A DNA stretch of 64,000 nt, from contig JAAXCX010000011.1 in assembly GCA_013036105.1 (NCBI GenBank), positions 1 to 64,000 on the forward strand, in the 5' to 3' direction. Below the pieces are notes generated by a model. That model was not told the DNA's origin, did not search any database, and saw only the letters and a program-made list of their open reading frames with translations. Position 1 is the stretch's first letter, and the number at the start of each line of letters is the position of its first letter. Source of the stretch: Vulcanimicrobiota bacterium (GTDB lineage Bacteria; Vulcanimicrobiota; Vulcanimicrobiia; Vulcanimicrobiales; Vulcanimicrobiaceae). The position numbers and the translations under genes were made by a program. Below are positions 35,739 to 44,733 of this stretch, piece after piece.

Positions 35739-37067
35739 GTGCCGGCCGGCGGCGTCAAACTCGCTCGAAAGCTCACCACGTTCGACGCGACGCTCATCGT
35801 TATGGGCGGGATGGTCGGGTCCGGAATTTTCCTGACGCCGCCGCTCATCGCACAGCTCGCAAGAACCGCGCCCCTCATCGTAACTGCTTGGGTTTTTGGC
35901 GGAATCATTGCCCTTGCCGGTGCGTTCATTTTCGCCGAGCTTGCATGGCGGCGCCCGGCCGTCGCCGGCGTCTACGGCTATTTGCGCGACGGATTGCATC
36001 CGGCGATCGCTTTCACGGCCGGATGGACGGCACTCTTGATTAGTTACACGGGCGCAATGGCAGCTTCTGCCGTCGCGTTTGCGGCCTACTTTCAGCCCGC
36101 GCTCGGACTGCGAACTCCGCTTTGGATGGTGGCTGCCGCCGTTCTCTTGCTTTTGACGTTCGTCAATTGTCTGGGAGTTCGCTCGGGCAGTCTCACGCAG
36201 AACGTGCTCATGATTTTGAAAATCGGAGCCATCGCAGCAATCATCGTTGCGGGTTTCTTCGGCCCGGTGCGCGCAACCGCGCCACTGCTCCAACTGCCCG
36301 CCAATGGAAATTGGCTCTGGCTGGTCGGAGCGGCGATGGTCCCCGTGCTCTTTGCGTACGACGGATGGCAAACCGCCCCATTCATCGATGAAGAGATGCG
36401 CGACGCGCGACGCGGAATGCCGCGCGCGCTCTTATGGGGCGTGCTCGCCGTCATGGTTCTCTACATCGCGATTACACTGGCTGCGCTGCGCATGCTGGGG
36501 CCGGCCGGCTTGGCGCAGTCAACGGCACCGGCCGCCGACATGATGCGCAACGTCTTAGGGTCAGCGGGCGCTCGCGCGGTCGCGGCTGCAGTCGCGCTTT
36601 CCACGCTCGGATATTTGAGCAACGCGATTCTGGTCTCGCCTCGGTTTTACTATGCGATGGCCGCGGACGGTCTATTTTTCAACCAGCTGGCTTGGGTTCA
36701 CCCGAAAACGCAAGCGCCCGTGGTAGCGATTGCCGTGCAAGGTATGATTGCCGCACTCATTACCATCTTTAACGGATTCCCGCAGATCCTCGCGTACGTC
36801 GTATCGATAGATTTCATCTATTTTGCGCTCGTCGCATATACGCTCTTCGTCTTCCGGCGCAGGGATGGGCTAGGAAGTCGCGGAGGTTTCCTCGTGCCGG
36901 GCCATCCATTCACTACGCTCTTCTTCATTGCCGCAAGCGTTGCGGTCGTCGTGCGGACGTTCATCAGTCAGCCGCTCCAAACATCGATCGGCGTCGGCAT
37001 ACTGCTCGCCGGCATCGCGATGTATTTTATCTGGCAAGCCCTAACTAGGAAAGAGGCGCCGGCTTAA
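35739..37067 (+). CDS. APC-family amino-acid/polyamine permease
   Basis: 442 residues with about 12 predicted transmembrane segments. The N-terminal motif VMGGMVGSGIFLTP is the APC substrate-site GSGIF. The GTG start follows the Rieske stop with no gap, so the transporter probably imports the compound that the Rieske enzyme oxidises. The 3' end overlaps the MFS-acyltransferase gene on the other strand by 23 nt. Confidence 0.9.
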   Translation: MPAGGVKLARKLTTFDATLIVMGGMVGSGIFLTPPLIAQLARTAPLIVTAWVFGGIIALAGAFIFAELAWRRPAVAGVYGYLRDGLHPAIAFTAGWTALLISYTGAMAASAVAFAAYFQPALGLRTPLWMVAAAVLLLLTFVNCLGVRSGSLTQNVLMILKIGAIAAIIVAGFFGPVRATAPLLQLPANGNWLWLVGAAMVPVLFAYDGWQTAPFIDEEMRDARRGMPRALLWGVLAVMVLYIAITLAALRMLGPAGLAQSTAPAADMMRNVLGSAGARAVAAAVALSTLGYLSNAILVSPRFYYAMAADGLFFNQLAWVHPKTQAPVVAIAVQGMIAALITIFNGFPQILAYVVSIDFIYFALVAYTLFVFRRRDGLGSRGGFLVPGHPFTTLFFIAASVAVVVRTFISQPLQTSIGVGILLAGIAMYFIWQALTRKEAPA

Positions 37068-39405
37068 CCTGCAGGCTCTCCGCGGCTGCCAGCGTCTCGG
37101 TAATGAACGTTGCTTGGAACGCTACGATGTCTTCAACCATCGGGTAGTTCGGATGCTTTCGCTTCGCGCTAAGCACGTAACGGCCGTCCACTTGCATCGC
37201 AATTTCTGAGCGCCCTAAGGCTGCCAGCGCCCGTTTCGTCACGTCCTCCGGCGAGCGCGCCAGCTCGGGATCGACAAACACGTTTCGCGGCAAGCGCTGC
37301 AGACTCTCGGCCACGGCGCGCACTGCTTCGGATTCCGTAAAGGGGCCGCCTAGCCCCAGCATCCAAGCCGACAGCAAGGCGCTGACGGTCACCGGGCGTG
37401 CCGCACACAATTCCGCAGGTGCATCTTCGCGACGCTCGAGCGGCAGCACTCGATACAATTGGGAGAACTTGGGCGCGAACGGATCGTAACTGATAGCAGC
37501 GATATAGATGTCTTGCGCGAGCGGTTCAAGCCGCTCCCAAATGCCGCGAAACGGCAGCGCCGCTCCTGTAACCGTATATCCTCCCTCCGGCGTAACATAC
37601 AGCGTCGCACCCCGCCGCACAGCTTCCTCAAAACCGTCCAGATCTTGCGCCACACCGCGCCGCATGAGATCGATCTGCTCTTTGCCCAGGGCCGGCTGGA
37701 GTTCGGTAATCCGGACGTACGCTTCTTGCGCAGTTTGAAAGTACTTCGGCCGGAACAGATCGCTCGTCTCGAGTCCGCGAAGCGCATACCGCTCCACCAC
37801 CGGCTCCTTAAACATCTGCTCGAGCGGAATCCGTCCGTGGATCCGCTCCACGCTCCAGGCCCAGCGCGCGATCGATCGCGATTGCAGCTCGTTTTCTATA
37901 GGCAGCAAGCCGATCGCCAGAAAAAAACGGTTCATGTTGAGCGCGCGCAGCACGCGCCAAAACCGCGGAAAACGCACGCCCATAAAGCCAGGCTCAAAGA
38001 GGAGTTTCGCGGTGGCCGCCATGAGCGGTGAACTTGGGCCTGTCGTCAGAAACCCCAAGGCCGTGAACGGCATCAGGTCGAGTTCGTTCTGATGATTGGA
38101 GATGACGAGTGCCGATCCGGCGCGCCGCGGCAACCGCCCCCACATGCGAACGCGATAAACCAAATGCGCGTGAATCCACACCGATAGACCTATCACAAAC
38201 CGAAGCGGATATCCCCACCATGGCAGCAGGGGACGCCGCCCGACGGCTAGGGCCGACATGGAACCGATGGCGAAAGTTCCCGCCGCCGTAAGAAAGAGCA
38301 AACGATAACCGGGGAGCGGCGTGCTGTAAAGCGAGAGCAACCACCAGCCGAACAACGGCGCGATGACTGCCGGAAGGTTCTGCGCGATTCCCCACACGCC
38401 CAAGTCGCGTGCGACGTCGCGCATTTTCGGAATGCTGTCGATGGCAAGAGCCCAGCCGGTGGAGAGCACGCCGCCGAAACCGATCCCGAACAGTACCGCA
38501 AACGCATACATCCAGCGTTCTTGCGGCAGCAGCGCAAACCCGGCCGCCGCAAGGGTCATCGGTATTCCGCACGCGGCCACGACCAGTTTTCGCGGAACGC
38601 GATCCGATAGCCACCCCAAATAGATCGCCGATGCTATCGACCCCACGAGCGATGCCGCCGCGACGAGCGCCGTCCCCACCTTCGGGTCGCCCGAATGTAA
38701 AACGTCGCGGAAAAAATAGAGAATGAACGTCATGAGTAGCGAGAGTCCGAACGCAAGAAATAGGCGCGCGGCAAAGACGACGCCGAAATCGTGCCAATCG
38801 CTAACGTGCGCGGGGTTTTCCCGCTCGGCGGACGCATCACGTTCGGGTACCGCAAAGAGCGTGAGCGCGCCCAGCCCGATCGCGATCGCGATTCCAACGA
38901 ACGTCGTCTGAGGGTACGTTCCGGCGGCAAGAGCGATGCCGCCCACGACACCGATCACCATCGCGACGCCGCGTACACCCGAGACTGTTCCCCACAGTGT
39001 TTTCGGGACCACGTCGGGCAGCAGCGCTTGATACGCCGCCAATGCTACGTTTGCGCCGAACGTTGCCAGCAGCAGAAAGACTGCGAAAAGGCCGAGGCTC
39101 CCAACCTCGGCCATCATCACCAGGCAAACGACGTCAACCGCCGCGCCGCCCAAGATAAAGGCGCGTCTTGGTACGCCTTGCCGCCGGAGGCGATCGGAAA
39201 ATGCGCCGGCCAACGGCGGAATGACCATCGAAACGAGCGAGACAAGTGCGGCGAGCACCGCGAAGACTTTGACATGTTCTTGCGGCGCAAATCGAACGAT
39301 CGCTGCCGGAACAGAAATCGCTATCAACGCCGTGTCTTGGAAATGTAGCGGAATCCAGAAGGCGTTGAGCAGCGCGGATTTGCGGATGCCGTACGCTGCA
39401 GTCAG
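37045..39405 (-). CDS. MFS transporter fused to PlsC-like acyltransferase (Aas/LplT-like arrangement)
   Basis: 786 residues from a CTG start at 39405. Residues 1 to about 410 form a major-facilitator domain of about 12 helices. A PlsC-type domain follows, with SNHQNELDL (H438, D443) and YVTPEGGYT (about 604). MFS-acyltransferase fusions are known from lysophospholipid flippase/acylase systems, so moving and re-acylating a lipid is plausible. The conventional TTG at 39327 would remove the first helix. CTG restores it, overlaps the upstream stop (CTGA) and has GGAG 8 nt upstream. Confidence 0.82.
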   Translation of the reverse strand: MTAAYGIRKSALLNAFWIPLHFQDTALIAISVPAAIVRFAPQEHVKVFAVLAALVSLVSMVIPPLAGAFSDRLRRQGVPRRAFILGGAAVDVVCLVMMAEVGSLGLFAVFLLLATFGANVALAAYQALLPDVVPKTLWGTVSGVRGVAMVIGVVGGIALAAGTYPQTTFVGIAIAIGLGALTLFAVPERDASAERENPAHVSDWHDFGVVFAARLFLAFGLSLLMTFILYFFRDVLHSGDPKVGTALVAAASLVGSIASAIYLGWLSDRVPRKLVVAACGIPMTLAAAGFALLPQERWMYAFAVLFGIGFGGVLSTGWALAIDSIPKMRDVARDLGVWGIAQNLPAVIAPLFGWWLLSLYSTPLPGYRLLFLTAAGTFAIGSMSALAVGRRPLLPWWGYPLRFVIGLSVWIHAHLVYRVRMWGRLPRRAGSALVISNHQNELDLMPFTALGFLTTGPSSPLMAATAKLLFEPGFMGVRFPRFWRVLRALNMNRFFLAIGLLPIENELQSRSIARWAWSVERIHGRIPLEQMFKEPVVERYALRGLETSDLFRPKYFQTAQEAYVRITELQPALGKEQIDLMRRGVAQDLDGFEEAVRRGATLYVTPEGGYTVTGAALPFRGIWERLEPLAQDIYIAAISYDPFAPKFSQLYRVLPLERREDAPAELCAARPVTVSALLSAWMLGLGGPFTESEAVRAVAESLQRLPRNVFVDPELARSPEDVTKRALAALGRSEIAMQVDGRYVLSAKRKHPNYPMVEDIVAFQATFITETLAAAESLQVKPAPLS

Positions 39406-42400
39406 CGGTGCAGCTCCGGTAAACGGGCGGCGCGGAGGAGCTCGTTCAGCGCGGCGAGCTTTTCACCGAAGAGCCTCGCCAACTCCGTCTGGACGCCCGC
39501 GATCTCGGTGGCGTACCGCGCGGCCAAAGCTTGTTGCGGCACGGTCGGCGGTCCGTCGTACTGCTCGATCGTGTAGCGAAGATAGGCTAACTGCTCGCTC
39601 AGTCGAGCCGGCCGCCGGTATCCGCTGGACTCGGGATTACGCAGCCGTTCTTGCTCCCCCATCAGGCTCGCGTCATACGCGTCCAGTTCGCGCGCCGGTG
39701 CTCCGGGATGAACGCGCAGCGAAGTGATCTGGCGGCGCAAGCTGTCCAACTGTGATAACGCGACCTCGACGCGCTCCTGCGTCACGGCGAGACCCTGCAG
39801 CGCATCGTACTGCCGCTGCAGATCGAGCGCGCTGACCGGATGATGCGGATCCATTCCCACGCTGAGCGGTGCGGCCAAGGACTTTCCGTTTACCTCGATG
39901 CGCAACGCGTACATGCCGGGCAAGACCTGCGGTCCGCGAATCTTCATCGGGAAGAACACGTAATACGATCGCATATCCTGCAGCGTGCCGGTTCCCGACG
40001 GAGGCAGAACGTGGAGATCCCAGGTGAACCGGTTCAAGCCCGCGTGCACGGGCACGGAGAATTGGTCGATCGCGCGTTTTTCGGCGTCGAGCACTTGCAC
40101 GGTGACCGACGGCTTTTGCTTCGCAAGGGCGGGCGGCGCCTTCGCGAGATAGAGCGAAATCAGGGCGCCGTAGGGCTTGTTCGCTGAAACGTAGGCCCCT
40201 CGCCCGTGCTGCCGATATGCCGAGCTTGAGTAGCGCAACGCCGGCATCGGCTCGAATAGATACGCATCCGATCCGGTAGCGCGCGCCCAGTTTTGCAACG
40301 GGGTGAGGTCGTCGAGAACGTAAAAGCCCCGCCCGTGGGATCCAAGTATGAGGTCATTGTCGCGCGGATGGACCTGAAGATCGAAGATCGGCACGCGCGG
40401 AATCCCCAAACGCAGATCGCTCCAGTGGCTGCCGTTGTCAAACGAAACAAAGGCGCCCGCTTCCGTGCCAGCATAGAGCACCGACCGGTTGCGAGGATCC
40501 TCGCGAACCACGTGCACGTAACCCGTGAGCCCTCGCGCGATCGGCGACCACGTCGCGCCGTAGTCGGTCGTCACGAACGCATATGGGGCGTAATCATTCC
40601 ATTGGTGCCGGTCGAAGGTCGCGTATGCAACGCCGCCCACGGACGGCGACGGCGCTATCGCGCTAACGCGCGCCGGGAGCTCCAATCCCCGGACGTTAGC
40701 GAGCGTGTCGTGCCAAGTCTTGCCGCCGTCGCGAGTAATCTCGAGATGCCCGTTGTCCGTTCCGTACCAGATCGTTTTCGGACTTTTCGCGTCTTCCCCA
40801 ATTGAATACAGCGTGCAGTACGTCTCGGCATTGGTGTCGTCGAACGTGATCGGACCGCCGCTGGCCGCGAGCTGCGCCGGTTCGCACCGCGTCAGATCGG
40901 GGCTCAGCTCCGCCCATGAGTTTCCGCGATCCGCCGAACGGAACAGCACGTTTCCACCGAAGTAGATGACGTCCGGATCGAAGCGCGAGATGAGCAGAGG
41001 AGCGCTCCAGTTGAAACGATACTTGTACGTCGCCGCCCCGGTTCCGAACCCGATAATGGGCTGCGGCGAGATGTAGCGGCGCTCCCCGGTCTTAAGATCT
41101 ATGCGGGCCAAGTCGCCAAAGTGCGTATCTTCGTAGACGACGTCCGGATCGCGCGGGTCTGCCATTGCGTATTGCCCGTCGCCCCAGTCCGAAATGTTGA
41201 GCCAATCCGCGCCCGACACGCCATCGCTGCGGCTGGGCAATTCGTTTGGGCCGCGCCAGACTTCGTGGTCCTGCAGTCCGCCCATGACGTGGTACGGCAC
41301 GTCCATGTCGTAGCCGACGCGATAGATCTGATCGAACGGAACGACGTTGTCGAAGCTCCACGTTTTCCCGCCGTCCACTGAATATTCAAATCCAAGGTCG
41401 CTGGCGTTGAGCAGCCGGCGCGGATTCTTTGGATCGATCCAAAGATCGTGGTTATCGCCCCCGCCGCCGGCATTACGGAACGTCTTTCCGCCGTCGATCG
41501 AAACGCGCAAACCGCCCGCAACGGCAAAGACCTTTTGCGGATTGGCCGGGTCGCAACGCACCTGCGAAAAATAGAACGGCCGGAAGTTGATCTCTTGACT
41601 GGCGTTGCGCAATTGCCAGTGCGCGCCGCCGTCGGTACTGCGATAGAGCATGCCGTTCTTGACCGGGACGAACGCGTAAATAACGCGCGGGTCGCTGTAA
41701 CATACGCTGACGCCGACGCGATTGATGGGACCTGGCGGTAAGCCGTTTTGTAGTTCCGGATCGGTCAGCCTCTTCCACGTTTTGCCGGCGTCGGCCGACC
41801 GGTAGAGCCCGCTTCCCATTCCGCCGCTGCGCATCGTCCATGGGCGACGCAAATATTCGAACGTGCCCGCGAAGACGATGTTGCCGTTCTTTGGATCGAA
41901 AGCGACGTCGCTTCCCCCAGTCAGGCCGTTGACGTACAACACGCGCTGCCAATGCAGCCCCCCGTCGTTGCTGCGATAAATCCCACGATCGCCGCCCGGA
42001 GCAAACTCGCGGCCCATCGCCGCCGCCAACACGATGTTGCTGTTCTGCGGATCGATCGCGATCTTTGCAATGCTTCCGCTTTGAGTCAGTCCCGCGTTGC
42101 GCCAATGGCGCGCGCCGTCGGTTGAAAGCCAGATGCCGTCACCGTAGACCGCTGTGTTGCGCGGAAAGCCTTCACCCGTGCCGATCAGCACGCGGCGAGG
42201 ATCGCGCGGGTCAATCGCGACGGCGCCTACCGCCGCGGTTTGTCCCGCTTCGAAAGCCGATGCGAACGAAAGTCCGCCGTTCTGCGACTTCCACAAACCA
42301 CCGGACGAATGCGCGAGATAAACGATCGCCGGATCGCCGGGAACGCCCGCGACGGCATCCAGGCGGCCGCCCATGACGGCGGGGCCGAGCCAACGGTAGG

Positions 42401-42485
42401 TGAGGTCCCCGAACTGCGGCTCTCCGGCCCACGACGTGACGCCGGCGCATGCAAAGAACAGCGCTGCTAAAAGTCCGGCTTTCAC
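39402..42485 (-). CDS. Large exported beta-propeller protein with BNR/Asp-box repeats
   Basis: 1027 residues with a signal peptide (about 1-20). At least eight Asp-box motifs of the S-x-D-G-G-x-T-W type recur (for example YRSNDGGLHW, YRSADAGKTW, YSVDGGKTW, TRDGGKTWHD), as in sialidase and VPS10/sortilin propellers. A C-terminal region (about 800-1027) is non-repetitive and helical. Such proteins are often labelled glycosyl hydrolases without proof. The GTG start is 4 nt after HxlR, and the stop overlaps the CTG start of the downstream fusion. Confidence 0.85.
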   Translation of the reverse strand: MKAGLLAALFFACAGVTSWAGEPQFGDLTYRWLGPAVMGGRLDAVAGVPGDPAIVYLAHSSGGLWKSQNGGLSFASAFEAGQTAAVGAVAIDPRDPRRVLIGTGEGFPRNTAVYGDGIWLSTDGARHWRNAGLTQSGSIAKIAIDPQNSNIVLAAAMGREFAPGGDRGIYRSNDGGLHWQRVLYVNGLTGGSDVAFDPKNGNIVFAGTFEYLRRPWTMRSGGMGSGLYRSADAGKTWKRLTDPELQNGLPPGPINRVGVSVCYSDPRVIYAFVPVKNGMLYRSTDGGAHWQLRNASQEINFRPFYFSQVRCDPANPQKVFAVAGGLRVSIDGGKTFRNAGGGGDNHDLWIDPKNPRRLLNASDLGFEYSVDGGKTWSFDNVVPFDQIYRVGYDMDVPYHVMGGLQDHEVWRGPNELPSRSDGVSGADWLNISDWGDGQYAMADPRDPDVVYEDTHFGDLARIDLKTGERRYISPQPIIGFGTGAATYKYRFNWSAPLLISRFDPDVIYFGGNVLFRSADRGNSWAELSPDLTRCEPAQLAASGGPITFDDTNAETYCTLYSIGEDAKSPKTIWYGTDNGHLEITRDGGKTWHDTLANVRGLELPARVSAIAPSPSVGGVAYATFDRHQWNDYAPYAFVTTDYGATWSPIARGLTGYVHVVREDPRNRSVLYAGTEAGAFVSFDNGSHWSDLRLGIPRVPIFDLQVHPRDNDLILGSHGRGFYVLDDLTPLQNWARATGSDAYLFEPMPALRYSSSAYRQHGRGAYVSANKPYGALISLYLAKAPPALAKQKPSVTVQVLDAEKRAIDQFSVPVHAGLNRFTWDLHVLPPSGTGTLQDMRSYYVFFPMKIRGPQVLPGMYALRIEVNGKSLAAPLSVGMDPHHPVSALDLQRQYDALQGLAVTQERVEVALSQLDSLRRQITSLRVHPGAPARELDAYDASLMGEQERLRNPESSGYRRPARLSEQLAYLRYTIEQYDGPPTVPQQALAARYATEIAGVQTELARLFGEKLAALNELLRAARLPELHR

Positions 42486-42490
42486 GCTCT

Positions 42491-42826
42491 CTAACGCGCC
42501 GGCGGGACGTCGATCCAGCGTTCGGCCCAGCGGGCAATCTCATCGAGCGCGGGGCCGAGATCCCGGCCCCGGTCCGTTAATTCGTAGACCACGCGCACCG
42601 GCGCTTCGGGCTTTACCTCGCGGCGAACGACCTTCTCGGCCTCCAACTCTCGCAGCCGTTCCGTGAGCAACCGGTCGGAGATGCCTGGAATCGAGGTCAG
42701 GAGCTCGTTGAACCGCCGCGGGCCCCCCATCAGGGTCCGAACCACGGCACCCGTCCAGCGCTTACCGACGAGCTCGACCGCCCGGTGGTAACGTGGACAT
42801 AAGCTATGCTCTGAGGCTATTGACAT
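42491..42826 (-). CDS. HxlR-family winged-helix transcriptional regulator
   Basis: 111 residues with the HxlR winged-helix core: CPRYHRAVELVGKRWTG (with the N-terminal Cys used for thiol sensing in HypR/YodB relatives), FNELLTSIPGISDRLLTERLREL and a wing ending VYELTDRG. It diverges from doxX and faces a perfect inverted repeat at 42841-42874, its likely operator. It leads the propeller/MFS-acyltransferase operon. Confidence 0.92.
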   Translation of the reverse strand: MSIASEHSLCPRYHRAVELVGKRWTGAVVRTLMGGPRRFNELLTSIPGISDRLLTERLRELEAEKVVRREVKPEAPVRVVYELTDRGRDLGPALDEIARWAERWIDVPPAR

Positions 42827-42840
42827 CTTTCAGCGACTCC

Positions 42841-42880
42841 CTTACTATTTTAGCACATGGCTATAAATAGTAAGTATACT
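42841..42880. promoter_or_regulatory. Probable HxlR operator between hxlR and doxX
   Basis: CTTACTATTT (42841-42850) and AAATAGTAAG (42865-42874) form a perfect 10-bp inverted repeat with a 14-nt spacer. A -10-like TAAAAT for hxlR (minus strand, 42847-42852) overlaps the left arm. A -10-like TATACT for doxX (42875-42880) adjoins the right arm. A dimer bound here could shut off both promoters. Confidence 0.65.
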
Positions 42881-42900
42881 GAGGATAGGTAGGTTAAAAT

Positions 42901-43416
42901 ATGAGTATCGCTCTTCTGATCGCGCGTTTGATTTTCGGCCTGGGATTGGCTGCGCACGGTGCCCAGAAGCTTTTCGGCTCCTTCGGCGGCCCTGGCCCCA
43001 AAGGTATGGAAGGCTTTATGGCCAGCATGAACATGCGCCCGCCCATGCTGATGGGGCTGGCGGCGGGCCTGGGCGAGTTCGGCGGGGGCTTACTAATCGC
43101 GCTGGGCTTCCTCGGAGGCGTCGGCCCCGGGTTGCTGGCCGTGGTGATGCTGACTGCCATCTTTACAGTGCACTGGGGCAAAGGCTTCTTCGTTACGGGA
43201 AACGGCTGGGAGTTGCCCGGGACGTACATTGCAGGAGCGCTCGCCATCGACTTTGCCGGATTTGGCGTCTACTCGATCGACAAAGCGCTGGGGTGGAGCA
43301 TATTGGGCTCGGATACCGATCGCTGGATCATCCTCGGAATTGCGGTCGTAATCGCGATCATCAATTCGAGCCTGCGGTTTCTCCCGCGTTCAGCTAGTGC
43401 GAGCGTAGCCAAGTAA
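42901..43416 (+). CDS. DoxX-family membrane protein
   Basis: 171 residues with four predicted membrane helices. The N-terminus LIARLIFGLGLAAHGAQKLFG and the central GLGEFGGGLLIALGFL are DoxX hallmarks. Family members are linked to redox stress and quinone or thiosulfate metabolism. Pairing with a divergent HxlR regulator is common and suggests induction by electrophiles or oxidants. The 3' end overlaps the convergent hydrolase gene by 23 nt. Confidence 0.9.
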   Translation: MSIALLIARLIFGLGLAAHGAQKLFGSFGGPGPKGMEGFMASMNMRPPMLMGLAAGLGEFGGGLLIALGFLGGVGPGLLAVVMLTAIFTVHWGKGFFVTGNGWELPGTYIAGALAIDFAGFGVYSIDKALGWSILGSDTDRWIILGIAVVIAIINSSLRFLPRSASASVAK

Positions 43417-44233
43417 CGATTCCACCGGCAGCGGCCGGATCTAACTCGTGCCGCTGCTGGTAGTGCGGCGTCCCTCGAAGTTCTTCATCCGAGAGTTGCA
43501 GCAAGAAATGATCGTCGCCGGGAAAACGCCTCACCGTGACATCGCGATGTGCGGTCTCCGCTGCATGCACTAAACCATCAAAATCCAGCGCCGGAGTCTG
43601 CGTGTCGGAGAACCCGCGCACGAGCAGCAACGGCTGCCGCACAAGTGCGATCTCTTTGCGCGGATCCACGTTGGCGTAACTTTGAAAGTACGGCATCGCC
43701 AGCAAGAGCGCGTCGCGCTGCTTGACCAGCGGCGAAGCGGTAGCATCTTGTTCGCTCATAGCCTGCGCGTACGGTACGCTGAGCGGCCCGACTAACACTA
43801 AACCGCGCACGCGGGCGCCTTGCAACGCCGCAGCAATTGCCGTTTCGCCTCCCTCACTCAGCCCGAGAAAGTAGATCCGCGACGGATCGATCGCCGGATC
43901 GTTTGCCGCCGCGCGCACGGCAGCTACGGCATCGTCGATGAAATTCTGTCGCCGCACGCGTTCGGGCTGGGTTTTGGTCGTACTCTGCCCGACTCCGCGG
44001 TTGTCGTAACGCAGCACTGCGAAACCCGCTGCATTAAGCGCACCCGCATACAGATCAAAAACGGGAGTTGCTCCTACCGCTTGGGTTCGATCCGACGGAC
44101 CGTTGCTTCCCACCAGAACGATTGCCGGCGCTTTTGCTTTCGGTGTTTGCGGATACGAGACGGTACCGGCGATCGAACTGCCGTCGCCGGAGACAAACGT
44201 CAAGCCGAGCAGCAACGCTAGCGCGTACAGCAT
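43394..44233 (-). CDS. Exported alpha/beta hydrolase
   Basis: 279 residues with a short N-terminal signal sequence. Nucleophile elbow FLGLSEGGE (G-x-S-x-G) at about residue 120, oxyanion region LVGSNGPSD, acid Asp and catalytic His in RRFPGDDHFLL near the C-terminus. An esterase or peptidase-like role is plausible; the substrate is unknown. Its start overlaps the upstream gene by 16 nt, so the two are co-transcribed. Confidence 0.85.
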   Translation of the reverse strand: MLYALALLLGLTFVSGDGSSIAGTVSYPQTPKAKAPAIVLVGSNGPSDRTQAVGATPVFDLYAGALNAAGFAVLRYDNRGVGQSTTKTQPERVRRQNFIDDAVAAVRAAANDPAIDPSRIYFLGLSEGGETAIAAALQGARVRGLVLVGPLSVPYAQAMSEQDATASPLVKQRDALLLAMPYFQSYANVDPRKEIALVRQPLLLVRGFSDTQTPALDFDGLVHAAETAHRDVTVRRFPGDDHFLLQLSDEELRGTPHYQQRHELDPAAAGGIVTWLRSH

Positions 44234-44703
44234 TGAACCGGAAGCGGCGTGCGCCGCGGTGCGGGCTTACCAATGACTTGCGGTTTGGGCGTAGACATTG
44301 GCGACGGCGTAAATACCATCGAAGCGGGCGCCGCAGGTACGGCCGGGTTGAATGGCGTCGGCGCAACGAGGACGGCGCCGGCCGTATCGATCTCGACGCG
44401 CCGTAATTGCGGATCGTAAGCAACGCGAACCCCCAAACTTCGCATAAGGGGCGCGATCTCGACATAGGTTTGCGCCCATTGCGCGGGCGCAATATTGGGC
44501 GCTACCGTCAGCTGCGCAAAACGATCTCCGCGCGTCACGATCAGCTGCGAACCGGTGTATCCGATGCTGGCGGCGACCGCCGTCACGTAAGGTTCGAGCG
44601 GCGCGACCACGTGCCCGCGCACCACGTAGGCCGGTGAGTACGAGTGCATGATCGTCCCGTTGAGTACGACGACCAGTACGGGCGCGATAAGTGGGAATAT
44701 CAT
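44218..44703 (-). CDS. Exported protein with copper-amine-oxidase-N-like domain
   Basis: 161 residues with a hydrophobic N-terminus. The region AYVVRGHVVAPLEPYVTAVAA followed by short beta strands and the RSLGVRVAYDPQLRRVEI motif resembles the CuAO N1 (stalk) domain, used as an extracellular or wall-binding module. A Pro/Thr-rich C-terminal tail follows. No catalytic domain is attached. It diverges from yihY with 30 bp between starts. Confidence 0.7.
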   Translation of the reverse strand: MIFPLIAPVLVVVLNGTIMHSYSPAYVVRGHVVAPLEPYVTAVAASIGYTGSQLIVTRGDRFAQLTVAPNIAPAQWAQTYVEIAPLMRSLGVRVAYDPQLRRVEIDTAGAVLVAPTPFNPAVPAAPASMVFTPSPMSTPKPQVIGKPAPRRTPLPVQCCTR

Positions 44704-44733
44704 CGATCGACCGCGATATTATCGCAGGACGCT

